Assembly (NCBI GenBank): GCA_021823625.1
Contig: JAKANS010000004.1
Coordinates: 1-64,000, forward strand
Length of the DNA: 64,000 nt
Source: a bacterium
GTDB taxonomy: Bacteria > Verrucomicrobiota > Verrucomicrobiia > Limisphaerales > J093
Reading direction: 5' to 3'
The first letter of the stretch is position 1; the number at the start of each line of letters is the position of its first letter. The position numbers were made by a program, and so were the translations under genes. The notes under the pieces are model-generated. The model was not told the origin of the DNA. It saw only the letters and a list, made by a program, of their open reading frames with translations, and ran no database searches. Shown here piece by piece: positions 44,829 through 54,471 of this stretch.

Positions 44829-46590
44829 GCTGCTTGAATTCGTCGTATGACCTGGAGCCGCACGACAGTTCCACCGGCAGCGGCGTGTCTTCGGGAAGAT
44901 CCAGGCACTTCAGGATCCCTGGCCGCACCTCCCGAAACCGGTAACCGGACTCCGGACAAACGAGCTGGCCATCCGCGCCACCGAGCTTCAGCATGTGCCC
45001 GTGCCGGCTCATCCAGCCCTTTTGCCGGGCCGGATTCCCCACCATCAGCGCGTAGTCGGGCACGTCTTTCGTCACTACCGCGCCGGCGGCGATGAAGCAA
45101 TACCGGCCCAGCGTGGTGCCGCACACGATGGTCGCGTTGGCCCCGACGGTCGCGCCGCGCTTGATCACGGTCTTTTCGTAAAGGCTGTGTCGGTTGACCT
45201 GCGACCGCGGATTGGTGACGTTCGTCAGCACACAGGAAGGGCCGAGGAACGCGTCATCCTCGATCTCGGCGCCGGTATAGACCGACACGTTGTTCTGAAT
45301 CTTGACGTTGTTGCCGAGTTTCGCGCCGCTGGCCACGTTCACGTTCTGCCCGAGCACGCATTTCTCCCCGATCTGGGCGCCTTTCTGCACGTGGCTGAAA
45401 TGCCAGATCTTCGTCCCTTTGCCGATGATCGCACCGTCGTCCACCACGGCGGTGGGGTGAACGAAGTAATCGAGTTGGAGAGGCTGAGGGTTGAGAGTTG
45501 AGGGGTGAGCGCCAGTGACCGGCGGCTCGGAAGCCGGCGCTGGCTGCCTGCGGGCTTCTGACTTCTCACTTCTGACTTCCAGCTCCTGTCCTACCCCATC
45601 GCCGTCATGCTCCAGGCTGCGTTGGGCCATCTGGAGCACCTGCAGGACGCGCAACCCTTCGCGACCGTCAGTGCGCGGGGCAACGCGCTCGCGACAGCAG
45701 TCCAGGAAGTGCTGGCACTCGTTGCGGAGCGGCTCGGATTCGGGCACCTCGACCGGTTCCCCCTTTGCCTTGTTCGGGGTGGGAGTCCGCCCGTCGGTCC
45801 AGGTGAGGTAGTGCCGATAAAACACAAGTTTCTCCGCCCACGGCTTCGTGTCGTCGAACACCGCCATACCGTGCGAGCCGACGACCGTGAGCTTCTGTTC
45901 CTTGAAGGGGTTGAGCCAGGTCACATAGACATGCGCCCGCACCCCGCCGGCGAAGCGCAGCGCGGTGAGCGTGGTGTCCGCCACCCCGCGCGTCAGGTAA
46001 GACTCACCCACGCAGCGCACCTGCTCGGGAACCTGGTTGCCAGCCAGCGAAAGGATGACCGAGAGGTCGTGTGGCGCGAAGCTCCACAGCGCGTTCTCTT
46101 CACGGCGAATCTTGCCGAGGTTCAGCCGGTTGGAGGCGATGTAGTGGAGTTGGCCAAGGTCGCCTTGGGCGACCAACGCCTGCAGCCGCTGAACACAGGG
46201 GTGATATTGGAGCAGGTGGCCGACCATCAGGACGCGCCCGGCGCGCTCCGCCAAGGCCACCAACTCCTGGGCCTGAGTTTCCTCCAGGCACAGTGGCTTC
46301 TCGACGAAAACGTCTTTGCCGGCCAGCATCGCTGCCTTCGCCAGGTCGTAGTGCAGGACCGCCGGAGCGGCGATCGCCACCTTCGTGATCGCGGGATCGC
46401 GCCACACTGCCTCCACGTCCGCGGTCTTTCGGACTTCTCCGTATTCCGCGCCGTATCCGGCAAGGGTCTGCGGGCTGGCATCGCACAGCGTACGGAGCGT
46501 GCCGAGCGTGTTAAAGTTGCGCGCAAGGTTCTTGCCCCAATAGCCGGCGCCGATCAGGGCGAGATCGCGAGGAACGGGAGTGGTAATCAC
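44824..46590 (-). CDS. fusion: Gfo/Idh/MocA dehydrogenase (WbpB/WlbA-like) + hexapeptide acetyltransferase (WbpD/WlbB-like)
   Basis: [23 protein letters not shown] ... FVEKPLCLE; then [42 protein letters not shown]. Confidence 0.9.
   Translation of the reverse strand: MITTPVPRDLALIGAGYWGKNLARNFNTLGTLRTLCDASPQTLAGYGAEYGEVRKTADVEAVWRDPAITKVAIAAPAVLHYDLAKAAMLAGKDVFVEKPLCLEETQAQELVALAERAGRVLMVGHLLQYHPCVQRLQALVAQGDLGQLHYIASNRLNLGKIRREENALWSFAPHDLSVILSLAGNQVPEQVRCVGESYLTRGVADTTLTALRFAGGVRAHVYVTWLNPFKEQKLTVVGSHGMAVFDDTKPWAEKLVFYRHYLTWTDGRTPTPNKAKGEPVEVPESEPLRNECQHFLDCCRERVAPRTDGREGLRVLQVLQMAQRSLEHDGDGVGQELEVRSEKSEARRQPAPASEPPVTGAHPSTLNPQPLQLDYFVHPTAVVDDGAIIGKGTKIWHFSHVQKGAQIGEKCVLGQNVNVASGAKLGNNVKIQNNVSVYTGAEIEDDAFLGPSCVLTNVTNPRSQVNRHSLYEKTVIKRGATVGANATIVCGTTLGRYCFIAAGAVVTKDVPDYALMVGNPARQKGWMSRHGHMLKLGGADGQLVCPESGYRFREVRPGILKCLDLPEDTPLPVELSCGSRSYDEFKQR
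45479..45590. repeat. two 7-bp periodic blocks in the inter-domain linker
   Basis: gaggctg agggttg agagttg aggggtg ; gcttctg acttctc acttctg acttcca gctcctg. Confidence 0.8.
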
Positions 46591-46611
46591 GGCGAATAAT
46601 CTCTTGCGGGG

Positions 46612-47880
46612 TTAGCCCACAGCCGATGCCAACGCAGAGGTAATCTGCTGTTGCTCGGTTTCGCTTAAGAACGGATGCATCGGCAGGCTCAGCACCTCGC
46701 GTGAAGCTTTCTCCGACTCCGGCAAGTCGCCCCAGCGACACCCAGTGTTCGCGAACACCGGCTGCTCGTGCAGGCACTTGGGGTAGTACACCGCCGTCGG
46801 AATGCCGGCGGCTTTCAGTTTCTCGCCCACTGGATCGCGGTGGGGCACCCGGACGGTGTACTGGGCATAGACGTGCGTGTTGCCCGCCGCCACTTCGGGA
46901 ACTCCACATTTATCCCGCAACAACTCGGTGTACCGCGCCCCGATCCGGCCGCGCTGTTCCACCTCCCATTCGAAATGCGGGAGTTTGGCCAGTAACACCG
47001 CCGCTTGGATGGTGTCAAACCGGCCATTCATCCCCAGGAGAGGATGATGGTGCCGCTTCAAACCGCCATGCGTGCGGATGGCCTTCATCTTCTCCGCGAG
47101 CGCATCGTCATTGGTGAACAACGCGCCGCCGTCGCCGTAACACCCCAGCGGCTTCGCCGGGAAGAAGCTGGTGCTGCCGATCAGAGTCACTCCGCAACTG
47201 CGCCGTGCACCCCCCGCACCCGCACCCGCTCTTCGAGCAACGTCTCCCATCGGATGGGAGAGACTCCCTGAGCCGCCAAGGCTCACGAATTGTTCCCCTG
47301 AACCCTGAGGAATCCCTCTCAACCGCCCTGCGGGCACCTTCTCCCCCGCTGGGGGAGAAGGCTGGGATGAGGGGGTGAGGGGAAAGCATTGCGTGGCGCC
47401 GAAGCTCTGCGCGCCGTCTTCGATCACCGGCAGGCCATGCTTCGCGGCGGTCGCGTTGATGCGATCGTAGTCCGGCATCTGGCCGAAGAGGCTGACCGGC
47501 AGGATGGCCTTGGTCCGGGGGGTGATCGCGGCTTCGATCAGGTCAACGTTGAGGTTGTAGGTGGCCGCCTCGATGTCCACGAAGACCGGTTTGGCGCCCA
47601 CCAAACCGATCACCTCGGCGGTGCTGATCCAGGTGAAGGCGACCGTGATGACCTCGTCGCCCGGCCCCACGCCCAAGGCCCGCAGAGCGATCTCGAGGCT
47701 GTGCGTACCGCTGGCGACGGTAATCGCGTGTTTGACGCCGACGTACTTCGCCAGGGCGGTTTCCAGTTCGGCGATCTCCGGCCCCATGATGAAATGGGCG
47801 TGTTCGAGCACCTTGTGGACGCGGGCGTCGATATCCGCTTGATACCGGCGGTACTGTTGCTTGAGGTCGATAAACTCCAT
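46612..47880 (-). CDS. DegT/DnrJ aminotransferase (WbpE-like) with about 60-aa in-frame insertion
   Basis: MEFIDLKQQYRRYQADIDARVHKVLEHAHFIMGPEI; TSFFPAKPLGCYGDGGALFTND. Confidence 0.88.
   Translation of the reverse strand: MEFIDLKQQYRRYQADIDARVHKVLEHAHFIMGPEIAELETALAKYVGVKHAITVASGTHSLEIALRALGVGPGDEVITVAFTWISTAEVIGLVGAKPVFVDIEAATYNLNVDLIEAAITPRTKAILPVSLFGQMPDYDRINATAAKHGLPVIEDGAQSFGATQCFPLTPSSQPSPPAGEKVPAGRLRGIPQGSGEQFVSLGGSGSLSHPMGDVARRAGAGAGGARRSCGVTLIGSTSFFPAKPLGCYGDGGALFTNDDALAEKMKAIRTHGGLKRHHHPLLGMNGRFDTIQAAVLLAKLPHFEWEVEQRGRIGARYTELLRDKCGVPEVAAGNTHVYAQYTVRVPHRDPVGEKLKAAGIPTAVYYPKCLHEQPVFANTGCRWGDLPESEKASREVLSLPMHPFLSETEQQQITSALASAVG
47206..47392. repeat. palindromic repeat inserted in wbpE-like CDS
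   Basis: ccttctccccc-gct-gggggagaagg (47337-47361); related hairpins at 1052-1071 and 36032-36051. Confidence 0.75.
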
Positions 47881-47971
47881 AAACGAATTTCGACTATGGT
47901 ATTGCCGCGACGCTTCAACCGCCCGGTTTCTGAAAGCAAGGCGACCGCGCGCGCGCCGACTGAATCTCCGC

Positions 47972-48355
47972 CTACGGCAGCCGGTTCAACATTGTGTAAA
48001 GGCGACGGAGTTGTGCGGCAAAGGCCGGCAGCAAATCATATACCTGCAACGACCGATCGGCAGCGTAAGTGTGGGCCATGCGGTTGCGCGCCTCCAGCAT
48101 GGCCAGCCACGGCTCTTCGTCCTCAATCCATCCCTGCCGGAATGCCTGCCGAAGGCTGGCCCGGGGCGATCCCACGTCGGTCAGACCTGCTGTTTCGACG
48201 ACGGCTTTCACGGTCTTCCATGCCAGCTCGAAAGCGAACTCGAAGTACTGGATGCACCCGGCGCGGATCAGATCGCTGGCTGGCGGCTGGCGCAAGGCAT
48301 CTTCCAACCGGTCCAGCGCGGCACCAAAGTCCGCGAGCAGGGTGCGTTCATTCAT
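47972..48355 (-). CDS. nucleotidyltransferase substrate-binding protein (HI0074-like)
   Basis: IQYFEFAFELAWKTVKAVVE; ARNRMAHTY. Confidence 0.88.
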   Translation of the reverse strand: MNERTLLADFGAALDRLEDALRQPPASDLIRAGCIQYFEFAFELAWKTVKAVVETAGLTDVGSPRASLRQAFRQGWIEDEEPWLAMLEARNRMAHTYAADRSLQVYDLLPAFAAQLRRLYTMLNRLP

Positions 48356-48650
48356 GCAATACCCGGCCCTCGGCTAGTGCGTGGGCGCGGAACTCCGGCG
48401 ATACGCGGCTTAAATCCACCCAGTCAATCGTGTAAAGCGTGGGCAGGTTCTCCAGTTGGTCTGCGATCCGGTAAAACACGGATAAAGGCAACGGCGCTGC
48501 GCCGATGACACCGAGATCGAAATCGGAACGCGCCTTCGCGCGACCGGTGGCGCGTGAGCCAAACAAGAGGACGCGATACCCGGCCAGTTCGTCCGCCGCC
48601 TGGCGCAGGCAGTCGTGGATCATTTGCAGGATGGCCGCTTCCCGGGGCAT
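48348..48650 (-). CDS. nucleotidyltransferase-domain protein (HI0073-like)
   Basis: VLLFGSRATGRAKARSDFDLGV. Confidence 0.88.
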   Translation of the reverse strand: MPREAAILQMIHDCLRQAADELAGYRVLLFGSRATGRAKARSDFDLGVIGAAPLPLSVFYRIADQLENLPTLYTIDWVDLSRVSPEFRAHALAEGRVLHE

Positions 48651-48662
48651 GGCGATCGGCCC

Positions 48663-49094
48663 TCAACTGTGAGGCGGTTCCTGGCTCGGTGCGGCACAGA
48701 GTTCCCGGGCAAAAGCTTCAAAGTCCTCCAAGCGCCGATGCACGAGGTTAAAGACGATCTGCCAGTCAATCCGTTGATAGTCATGCACCGCGATGTTGCG
48801 GAAACCAACGGCCTTGCGCATGCGATCCGCCGTGCCGGCCGAGAGCACGCCACGCTCACGCAGCGCCTCGAACACGGCGCCCATCGTTTCAGGGGCTGGC
48901 ACGGACAGGTCGGCGATCCGCATGGCGGCCAGGTCCACGCTGAGTTGGACGGCGCGCTCAAGGTTCAGAGCCAGGATGTCCTGCAGGTCCGGGTTCGCCA
49001 GCAACGCCTCCGGCGTGAGCGGACGTTTCTCACGCAGTCTGGCCAGGCAACGCCGCAGGGCGTCCAGCTTGCGGTCGGTTACGTCCCGATCCAT
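48663..49094 (-). CDS. hepT: HepT-like HEPN toxin
   Basis: RNIAVHDY (RX4HXY). Confidence 0.88.
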   Translation of the reverse strand: MDRDVTDRKLDALRRCLARLREKRPLTPEALLANPDLQDILALNLERAVQLSVDLAAMRIADLSVPAPETMGAVFEALRERGVLSAGTADRMRKAVGFRNIAVHDYQRIDWQIVFNLVHRRLEDFEAFARELCAAPSQEPPHS

Positions 49095-49537
49095 TGCTGC
49101 AATCGCCGCGCATGCAGGGCGCGAATCAGGGGCTGGAAATCGGCATCGTCAAAAAGCATCCGGCGCAAAAGATCGGCATACAAGCCAACGTCTCGACAGA
49201 GAAGCTTGCGTCCGTGCGTGAGAACTTCCCGCCGCAACGGCCCATGCGCCGTGCGCAGATCCACCAGATCAACGGGGCGATTGGCCACGAGGGCGAAGCG
49301 TTCGATGAGTTCCATTTTCCGGTCAGCACTTAACGGTTGTGACTCCATTACCGCCAAGTCCACGTCGCTGAGACGATTTGCCCGGCCGGAAACCACGCTC
49401 CCAAACAGCACGACCAGGCGCAATCGTTCGTCCGTTTGACCACACTCGGTCAACTGTTCAACCAGATTTTCCCACTCCGCAGTGGTGGCCACTGCCTCAG
49501 GGGATCGCGATGGGAACTCGTCCGTGGCAATGGTCAT
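49079..49537 (-). CDS. mntA: MntA-like nucleotidyltransferase antitoxin
   Basis: VVLFGSVVSGRANRLSDVDLAVM. Confidence 0.88.
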   Translation of the reverse strand: MTIATDEFPSRSPEAVATTAEWENLVEQLTECGQTDERLRLVVLFGSVVSGRANRLSDVDLAVMESQPLSADRKMELIERFALVANRPVDLVDLRTAHGPLRREVLTHGRKLLCRDVGLYADLLRRMLFDDADFQPLIRALHARRLQQWIGT

Positions 49538-49540
49538 GGA

Positions 49541-50554
49541 TCAAACCTGATAATACTCCCGATACCACGCGACGAACTTACTGACGCCTTCCTCAATGGG
49601 CGTCGCTGGTCTGAAACCCACGTCGCGCGCCAGGTCGTCAATGTCGGCAAAGGTGGCCGGCACGTCCCCCGGCTGCATGGGCAGGAAGCGCCTTTCTGCC
49701 TTGCGCCCCAATTCCGCTTCCAACACCGCGATCAGCCGCAGCAACTCGACCGGATTATTGTTCCCGATGTTGTAAAGGCGGTAAGGCGCGGCGCTGGTGC
49801 CGGGGTCGGGCTGGTCGCCCGACCAGCTCGGATTGGGTTCTGCCACCCGGTCGGCCACGCGCACCACGCCTTCGGCGATATCATCGATGTAGGTAAAGTC
49901 CCGCCGCATGCGACCTTCGTTGAACACGTCGATGGGGCGGCCTTCGAGAATCGCTTTCGTAAACAGGAACAAGGCCATGTCCGGCCGGCCCCAAGGGCCG
50001 TAAACGGTAAAGAAGCGCAGCCCGGTTGTCGGCAGCCTATAGAGATGGCTGTAAGTGTGGGCCATCAACTCATTGGCCTTCTTGCTCGCGGCGTAGAGGC
50101 TCAGCGGATGGTCCACATTGTGATGGACCGAGAACGGCATGCGCGTGTTCGCGCCGTAAACAGAACTCGACGAAGCATAGACCAAGTGCTCGACCTCGTG
50201 GTGACGACAGGCTTCAAGGAGATTGGCAAAACCGAGCAGGTTACTCTCAATGTAAGCATGGGGATTGATGAGCGAGTAACGGACGCCGGCCTGGGCAGCC
50301 AAGTTAATGACGCGTTGAGGCTTGGCGTCGGTGAAGAGTTGTTCCAAGCCGACGCGGTCGGCCAGGTCGAGCTTGACGAAACGAAAGCCGGGTTTGCCTT
50401 CCAGTTGGCGCAGGCGGGCCAGCTTGAGGTTCACGTCATAATAGTCATTGACGTTATCGAGACCAACGACCTCCTCGCCCCGGGCCAGCAGCGCCTGGGC
50501 AACGTGAAATCCGATGAAGCCGGCGACGCCGGTAACGAGGAACCTCATGTGCAA
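49541..50554 (-). CDS. UDP-glucuronate 4-epimerase-like NAD-dependent epimerase
   Basis: [45 protein letters not shown]. Confidence 0.88.
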   Translation of the reverse strand: MHMRFLVTGVAGFIGFHVAQALLARGEEVVGLDNVNDYYDVNLKLARLRQLEGKPGFRFVKLDLADRVGLEQLFTDAKPQRVINLAAQAGVRYSLINPHAYIESNLLGFANLLEACRHHEVEHLVYASSSSVYGANTRMPFSVHHNVDHPLSLYAASKKANELMAHTYSHLYRLPTTGLRFFTVYGPWGRPDMALFLFTKAILEGRPIDVFNEGRMRRDFTYIDDIAEGVVRVADRVAEPNPSWSGDQPDPGTSAAPYRLYNIGNNNPVELLRLIAVLEAELGRKAERRFLPMQPGDVPATFADIDDLARDVGFRPATPIEEGVSKFVAWYREYYQV

Positions 50555-50925
50555 TGTCCTTCCAGCGAAGTTAAGAGTTGCCGGAAGGCGGGCACCAGCG
50601 CCGGCAGACGATCAAACAAGGCTTGCGCGAGCGTCTCGTGATAGACATGCACGGCTGTGTTGCGGAGCCGGAGGATTTCGTCCCAGAGCGTCTCGTCCGT
50701 AATCCAACCCAAGCGAAAGGCCGCTGACAACGCTTGTTTGGGGCTGTTGGCCAGCAAGCCCTGCTCGCGCGTCAAGGTCTGGCAGCATTTCCACGCAGTC
50801 TCGAAAGCTAATTCAAACCGCAAGATTGCCGAATCGCGAACGATAGGATCGGGCGGCCGGCCCAACGCCTCGGCAAGACGCTCCACTGCGCGGCGAAACG
50901 CGGCAAGCTGCTCCGGCGCTTTCAT
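50545..50925 (-). CDS. nucleotidyltransferase substrate-binding protein (HI0074-like)
   Basis: [32 protein letters not shown]. Confidence 0.85.
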   Translation of the reverse strand: MKAPEQLAAFRRAVERLAEALGRPPDPIVRDSAILRFELAFETAWKCCQTLTREQGLLANSPKQALSAAFRLGWITDETLWDEILRLRNTAVHVYHETLAQALFDRLPALVPAFRQLLTSLEGHCT

Positions 50926-51242
50926 CCGGCGACGGAAACACTGGCGAGAGGAACAGCTTCTTGTTCCGCGGCGTGGACGAAGGTCGGCGCGGCGAAACGC
51001 AGGTCCACCAAGTCCACCGGCCGGATGGTGGGCAGTTCCTCCACGGCTTCCTCCAACGCGCGCCAACGGCGGGCGTCGGGCGGCGTCCGCCATTGAATCG
51101 CAATGTCGAGGTCGGAGTTGGGCCGGGCATCACCGCGCGCAAACGAGCCGAAGAGGAACAGAGTGGTTCCTTCGCTCTCAAAGCGCCGGCCCATCTTTGC
51201 CAGAGCGACTCTCACCGAGAAGGGTAAATCGGACAAATGCAC
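50922..51242 (-). CDS. nucleotidyltransferase-domain protein, GTG start inferred
   Basis: LFLFGSFARGDARPNSDLDIAI. Confidence 0.83.
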   Translation of the reverse strand: MHLSDLPFSVRVALAKMGRRFESEGTTLFLFGSFARGDARPNSDLDIAIQWRTPPDARRWRALEEAVEELPTIRPVDLVDLRFAAPTFVHAAEQEAVPLASVSVAG

Positions 51243-51298
51243 GCAGTGAAATATGTGTTCGTGGAAGTGGAAGGTTACGCGTTTACCTCGGCACCGAC

Positions 51299-52600
51299 TT
51301 AGGCCTTCCACACCTGCCCAAGCTTTATGGGCACTGCCGCCATGGCGTTGCGGGTGTCCACGATGCAGTGTACCCATTGGGCAAGCTGCTGGTAATCCAC
51401 CGCCCGATGGTTGGTGGCGATGAGAACAGCGTCAAACCCGCCGATGGTCTCCGCGGTCCACGGAACCGACCGGGTTCCCGCCCAGTGCGAATGCTCGCGG
51501 CTGGGCCGGATCACTGGCACGTGCGGGTCGTAGTAGCCCACATCGGCCCCGCGTTGTTTCAGCAGGTCCAATAGCGTGTAGCTCGGCGATTCGCGGTCAT
51601 CGTCCACGTCGGGTTTGTAGGCGAGCCCCAGCACCAGCACCTTGCTGCCGTTGACCGGTTTCTTCTGCGCGTTCAGCGCCTCGGCCACGCGGTTGACCAC
51701 GTACTCCGGCATGGCCGTGTTGACTTCACCCGCCAGTTCAATGAAGCGGGTATGTTGACCGTACTCGCGCGCCTTCCAGGTGAGATAGAAAGGATCGATC
51801 GGTATGCAGTGCCCTCCCAAGCCTGGCCCGGGGTAGAACGCCATGAAACCAAAGGGCTTGGTCTTGGCGGCATTGATGACCTCCCACACGTCGATGTCCA
51901 TCGCGCTGTAAACCACCTTCAGCTCGTTCACAAGGGCGATGTTCACCCCGCGGAAAATGTTCTCCAGCAGCTTGGTCGCCTCTGCCGCGCGACAGGACGA
52001 GACCGGCACCACCGTTTGGATGGCGCGGCTGTACAGAGCGACCGCACGCTCCCGGCAGGCCGGGGTGAGGCCGCCGACCACCTTCGGAATCCTGGCCACC
52101 ACACTCTGCGGATTGCCGGGATCTTCGCGTTCGGGGCTGAACGCCAGGTGGAAGTCCACCCCCGCCCTGAGCCCGGAACCGGCCTCGAGCACCGCGCGCA
52201 GGTCTTCATCCGTCGTGCCGGGATAGGTGGTCGATTCGAGGACCACGAGGGTGCCTTTCGCGAGGTGGGGCGCGATCGCCTGCCCCGTGTTCAGAATATA
52301 GGAAATGTCCGGCTCACGGTTCTTGTTCAGCGGCGTGGGTACGCAAATGATCACCGCCGAGGCCTCGCGCACCCGGGCGAACTCCGTCGAAACTTTCAGC
52401 CGGCCGGAATCGACCTGTTCCGCGACCGCTTCGTCAGTGATGTGCTTGATGTAGCTCTTGCGGCCCTTCAGGGCTTCCACCTTTGTGGAATCGATATCCA
52501 ACCCCAGCACCGGCACGCCGGACCGGGCGAACTGGAGCGACAACGGCAGGCCGACATAACCCAGACCCACGATCGCAATACGTTCAGCGGTAGTGTCCAT
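51299..52600 (-). CDS. wbpA: nucleotide sugar dehydrogenase (UDP-GlcNAc 6-dehydrogenase, WbpA-like)
   Basis: IAIVGLGYVGLPLSLQFARSGVPVLGLDID; GPGLGGHCIPIDPFYL. Confidence 0.92.
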   Translation of the reverse strand: MDTTAERIAIVGLGYVGLPLSLQFARSGVPVLGLDIDSTKVEALKGRKSYIKHITDEAVAEQVDSGRLKVSTEFARVREASAVIICVPTPLNKNREPDISYILNTGQAIAPHLAKGTLVVLESTTYPGTTDEDLRAVLEAGSGLRAGVDFHLAFSPEREDPGNPQSVVARIPKVVGGLTPACRERAVALYSRAIQTVVPVSSCRAAEATKLLENIFRGVNIALVNELKVVYSAMDIDVWEVINAAKTKPFGFMAFYPGPGLGGHCIPIDPFYLTWKAREYGQHTRFIELAGEVNTAMPEYVVNRVAEALNAQKKPVNGSKVLVLGLAYKPDVDDDRESPSYTLLDLLKQRGADVGYYDPHVPVIRPSREHSHWAGTRSVPWTAETIGGFDAVLIATNHRAVDYQQLAQWVHCIVDTRNAMAAVPIKLGQVWKA

Positions 52601-52623
52601 TTGGAATCAGAGAACCGTGCGAA

Positions 52624-53163
52624 TTAGAGAAAGCGGTCCACCCACGGGGCGAACGACAGCAGGGACTTTTGGAACCGGGCGAGAATCTGGAGACGCGACC
52701 GGCAGAACTCGAACTCCTCAGCCTCGATCACCCCTTTCTCGCGTTCTTCGGTCAACAAGGTCCGCAGGTGCTCCACCCGCCCTTGCACCGCTTCGAGCCG
52801 GGGCTTGACTATATCGCGGTAGGCTTTCCGCAGGAGGGCCGCCACTTCGGGAATGGCTTCGAAGTAGTCCCGGCGGCTGCCGGGCACCCACACTTGGCGC
52901 ACCGCTCCCCAAGACGCCAGTTGGCGCGTCCCCACGCTGGCGCTGGCCTTGCTGATGTCCAAGCCGGCCGCGATGTCCTCCAAAGTCAGCGGCTTGTTCG
53001 AAAGAAACAGCAAGCCATAGATCTGCCCGAGACTGCGCGGCAAACCCACTCGCCGACAGAGGTTTCCTCCGGTTTCGATCAATTCCTGCCGGGTTTTGGA
53101 GGCAACAGACAAGGAAAGGCTGACGGCAAGGGCGGGATAGACTTCGTCCCCGTCAGTTCGCAC
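52624..53163 (-). CDS. GbsR/MarR-type transcriptional regulator
   Basis: VGLPRSLGQIYGLLFLSNKPLTLEDIAAGLDISKASASVGTRQLASWGAVRQVWVPGSRRDYFEA. Confidence 0.85.
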   Translation of the reverse strand: MRTDGDEVYPALAVSLSLSVASKTRQELIETGGNLCRRVGLPRSLGQIYGLLFLSNKPLTLEDIAAGLDISKASASVGTRQLASWGAVRQVWVPGSRRDYFEAIPEVAALLRKAYRDIVKPRLEAVQGRVEHLRTLLTEEREKGVIEAEEFEFCRSRLQILARFQKSLLSFAPWVDRFL

Positions 53164-53410
53164 TCACGAACCGTTGCGACGAAAATGACGGCACCCAAAA
53201 CCACACCGTTCAATACGAATTGAACGAAGTAGTCGAACTGCCGCCGGGAAGCAACTGTAAAATTCACCGGACAAGTGACGAATTCGTGACGAGTTGCAAA
53301 CCCGCCTGGCAAGCGCCGCGGCAAGCCGGATCGCCCCGCGCCGAGCCTTGGCATGGAGCCAGGGCGGCGCTAAAGTCCGGCCGAAGGAAGGGAGAACCAG
53401 GCCGGCAGTC

Positions 53411-53562
53411 CTGAAATCCGAAACCCGAAACCCGAGCTCCGAGAATGCTTGATCCGCGGGGCGGCGGCGCCGCTGGGGGAGCTGTGGATTCGGGACTGCG
53501 GACTGCGGACTGCGGACTGCGGATTGCTTTCGGCATTCGGTCTTCGGGTTTCGGATTGGGAA
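53411..53562. repeat. two 7-bp periodic arrays in the divergent intergenic region
   Basis: tgaaatc cgaaacc cgaaacc cgagctc cgagaat ; gattcgg (gactgcg)x4 gattgct ttcggca ttcggtc ttcgggt ttcggat. Confidence 0.9.
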
Positions 53563-53660
53563 TAGACCGAACCGACTTTAGAGCGGCCCTGGCACGGGGC
53601 CGCCCCGCACCACCTCCGCTTTACGGCGGTCAATCAATCTGGCATGGAAGACAGCGCAAC

Positions 53661-54467
53661 GTGAGCAAGTACTGGCACGTCTTTAACGTCGGCATCCAGA
53701 ACACCTTGGTGTACCGGATGAACTTCCTGTTTCGCGCCACGTTCGCGCTCATCCCGCTGATGGGCACGCTTTACCTTTGGCGGACGATCTTCGCCAGCAA
53801 CCCGGAACGGGGCCAGATCGCCGGGTACAGCCTGGCTTCCATGACGTCCTATTACCTCCTCGTGACGGTGGTGGACGCCCTGACGGCGGTCACGGAGGAC
53901 GACTGGCAGATCGCCGCCGACATCCGGGACGGGCGGATCAGCCAGTTTCTGCTCAAGCCGCTCGATTATCTCGCCTACCGGCTGTGCCTGTTCGCGGCCG
54001 GGCGGTTCGTTTACACGCTGACGGCGCTGCTGCCTGCGGGGGTGTTTCTGGCGATCCAGCACGAATACCTCGTGCCGGCGGCGGACTGGCTGGCGGTGGG
54101 GGCGTTCTTGCTCGCGACCGTGCTGACGGCGCTGCTCCAGTTTCTGATGTCCTACACGATGGCGCTGCTGGCCTTCTGGGTGCTCGAAATCTCCACGTTT
54201 ATCTTCATCGTCTATGCATTGGAATACCTCGCGGGCGGTCATTTGTTCCCGCTCGACATCCTGCCGGCACCGCTGGCCCAGGCGCTGAATTTCACCCCGT
54301 TCCCCTACCAGATGTACTTCCCGGTGAGCATTTACCTGGGGCGGGTGAGCGGGCGCGAAATGTGGCAAGGGCTGGCGATCCAGGCAGTCTGGGTGGCCCT
54401 TGCGTTCTTCCTGGCGCGGTTCGTCTGGCGCCGGGGGATCCGCCGGTATTCCGCTTACGGGGGGTGA
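53661..54467 (+). CDS. ABC-2 family transporter permease, GTG start
   Basis: Six-TM-like hydrophobic profile; YRMNFLFRATFALIPLMGTLYLW; paired with the next gene. Confidence 0.8.
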   Translation: MSKYWHVFNVGIQNTLVYRMNFLFRATFALIPLMGTLYLWRTIFASNPERGQIAGYSLASMTSYYLLVTVVDALTAVTEDDWQIAADIRDGRISQFLLKPLDYLAYRLCLFAAGRFVYTLTALLPAGVFLAIQHEYLVPAADWLAVGAFLLATVLTALLQFLMSYTMALLAFWVLEISTFIFIVYALEYLAGGHLFPLDILPAPLAQALNFTPFPYQMYFPVSIYLGRVSGREMWQGLAIQAVWVALAFFLARFVWRRGIRRYSAYGG

Positions 54468-54471
54468 CCTG

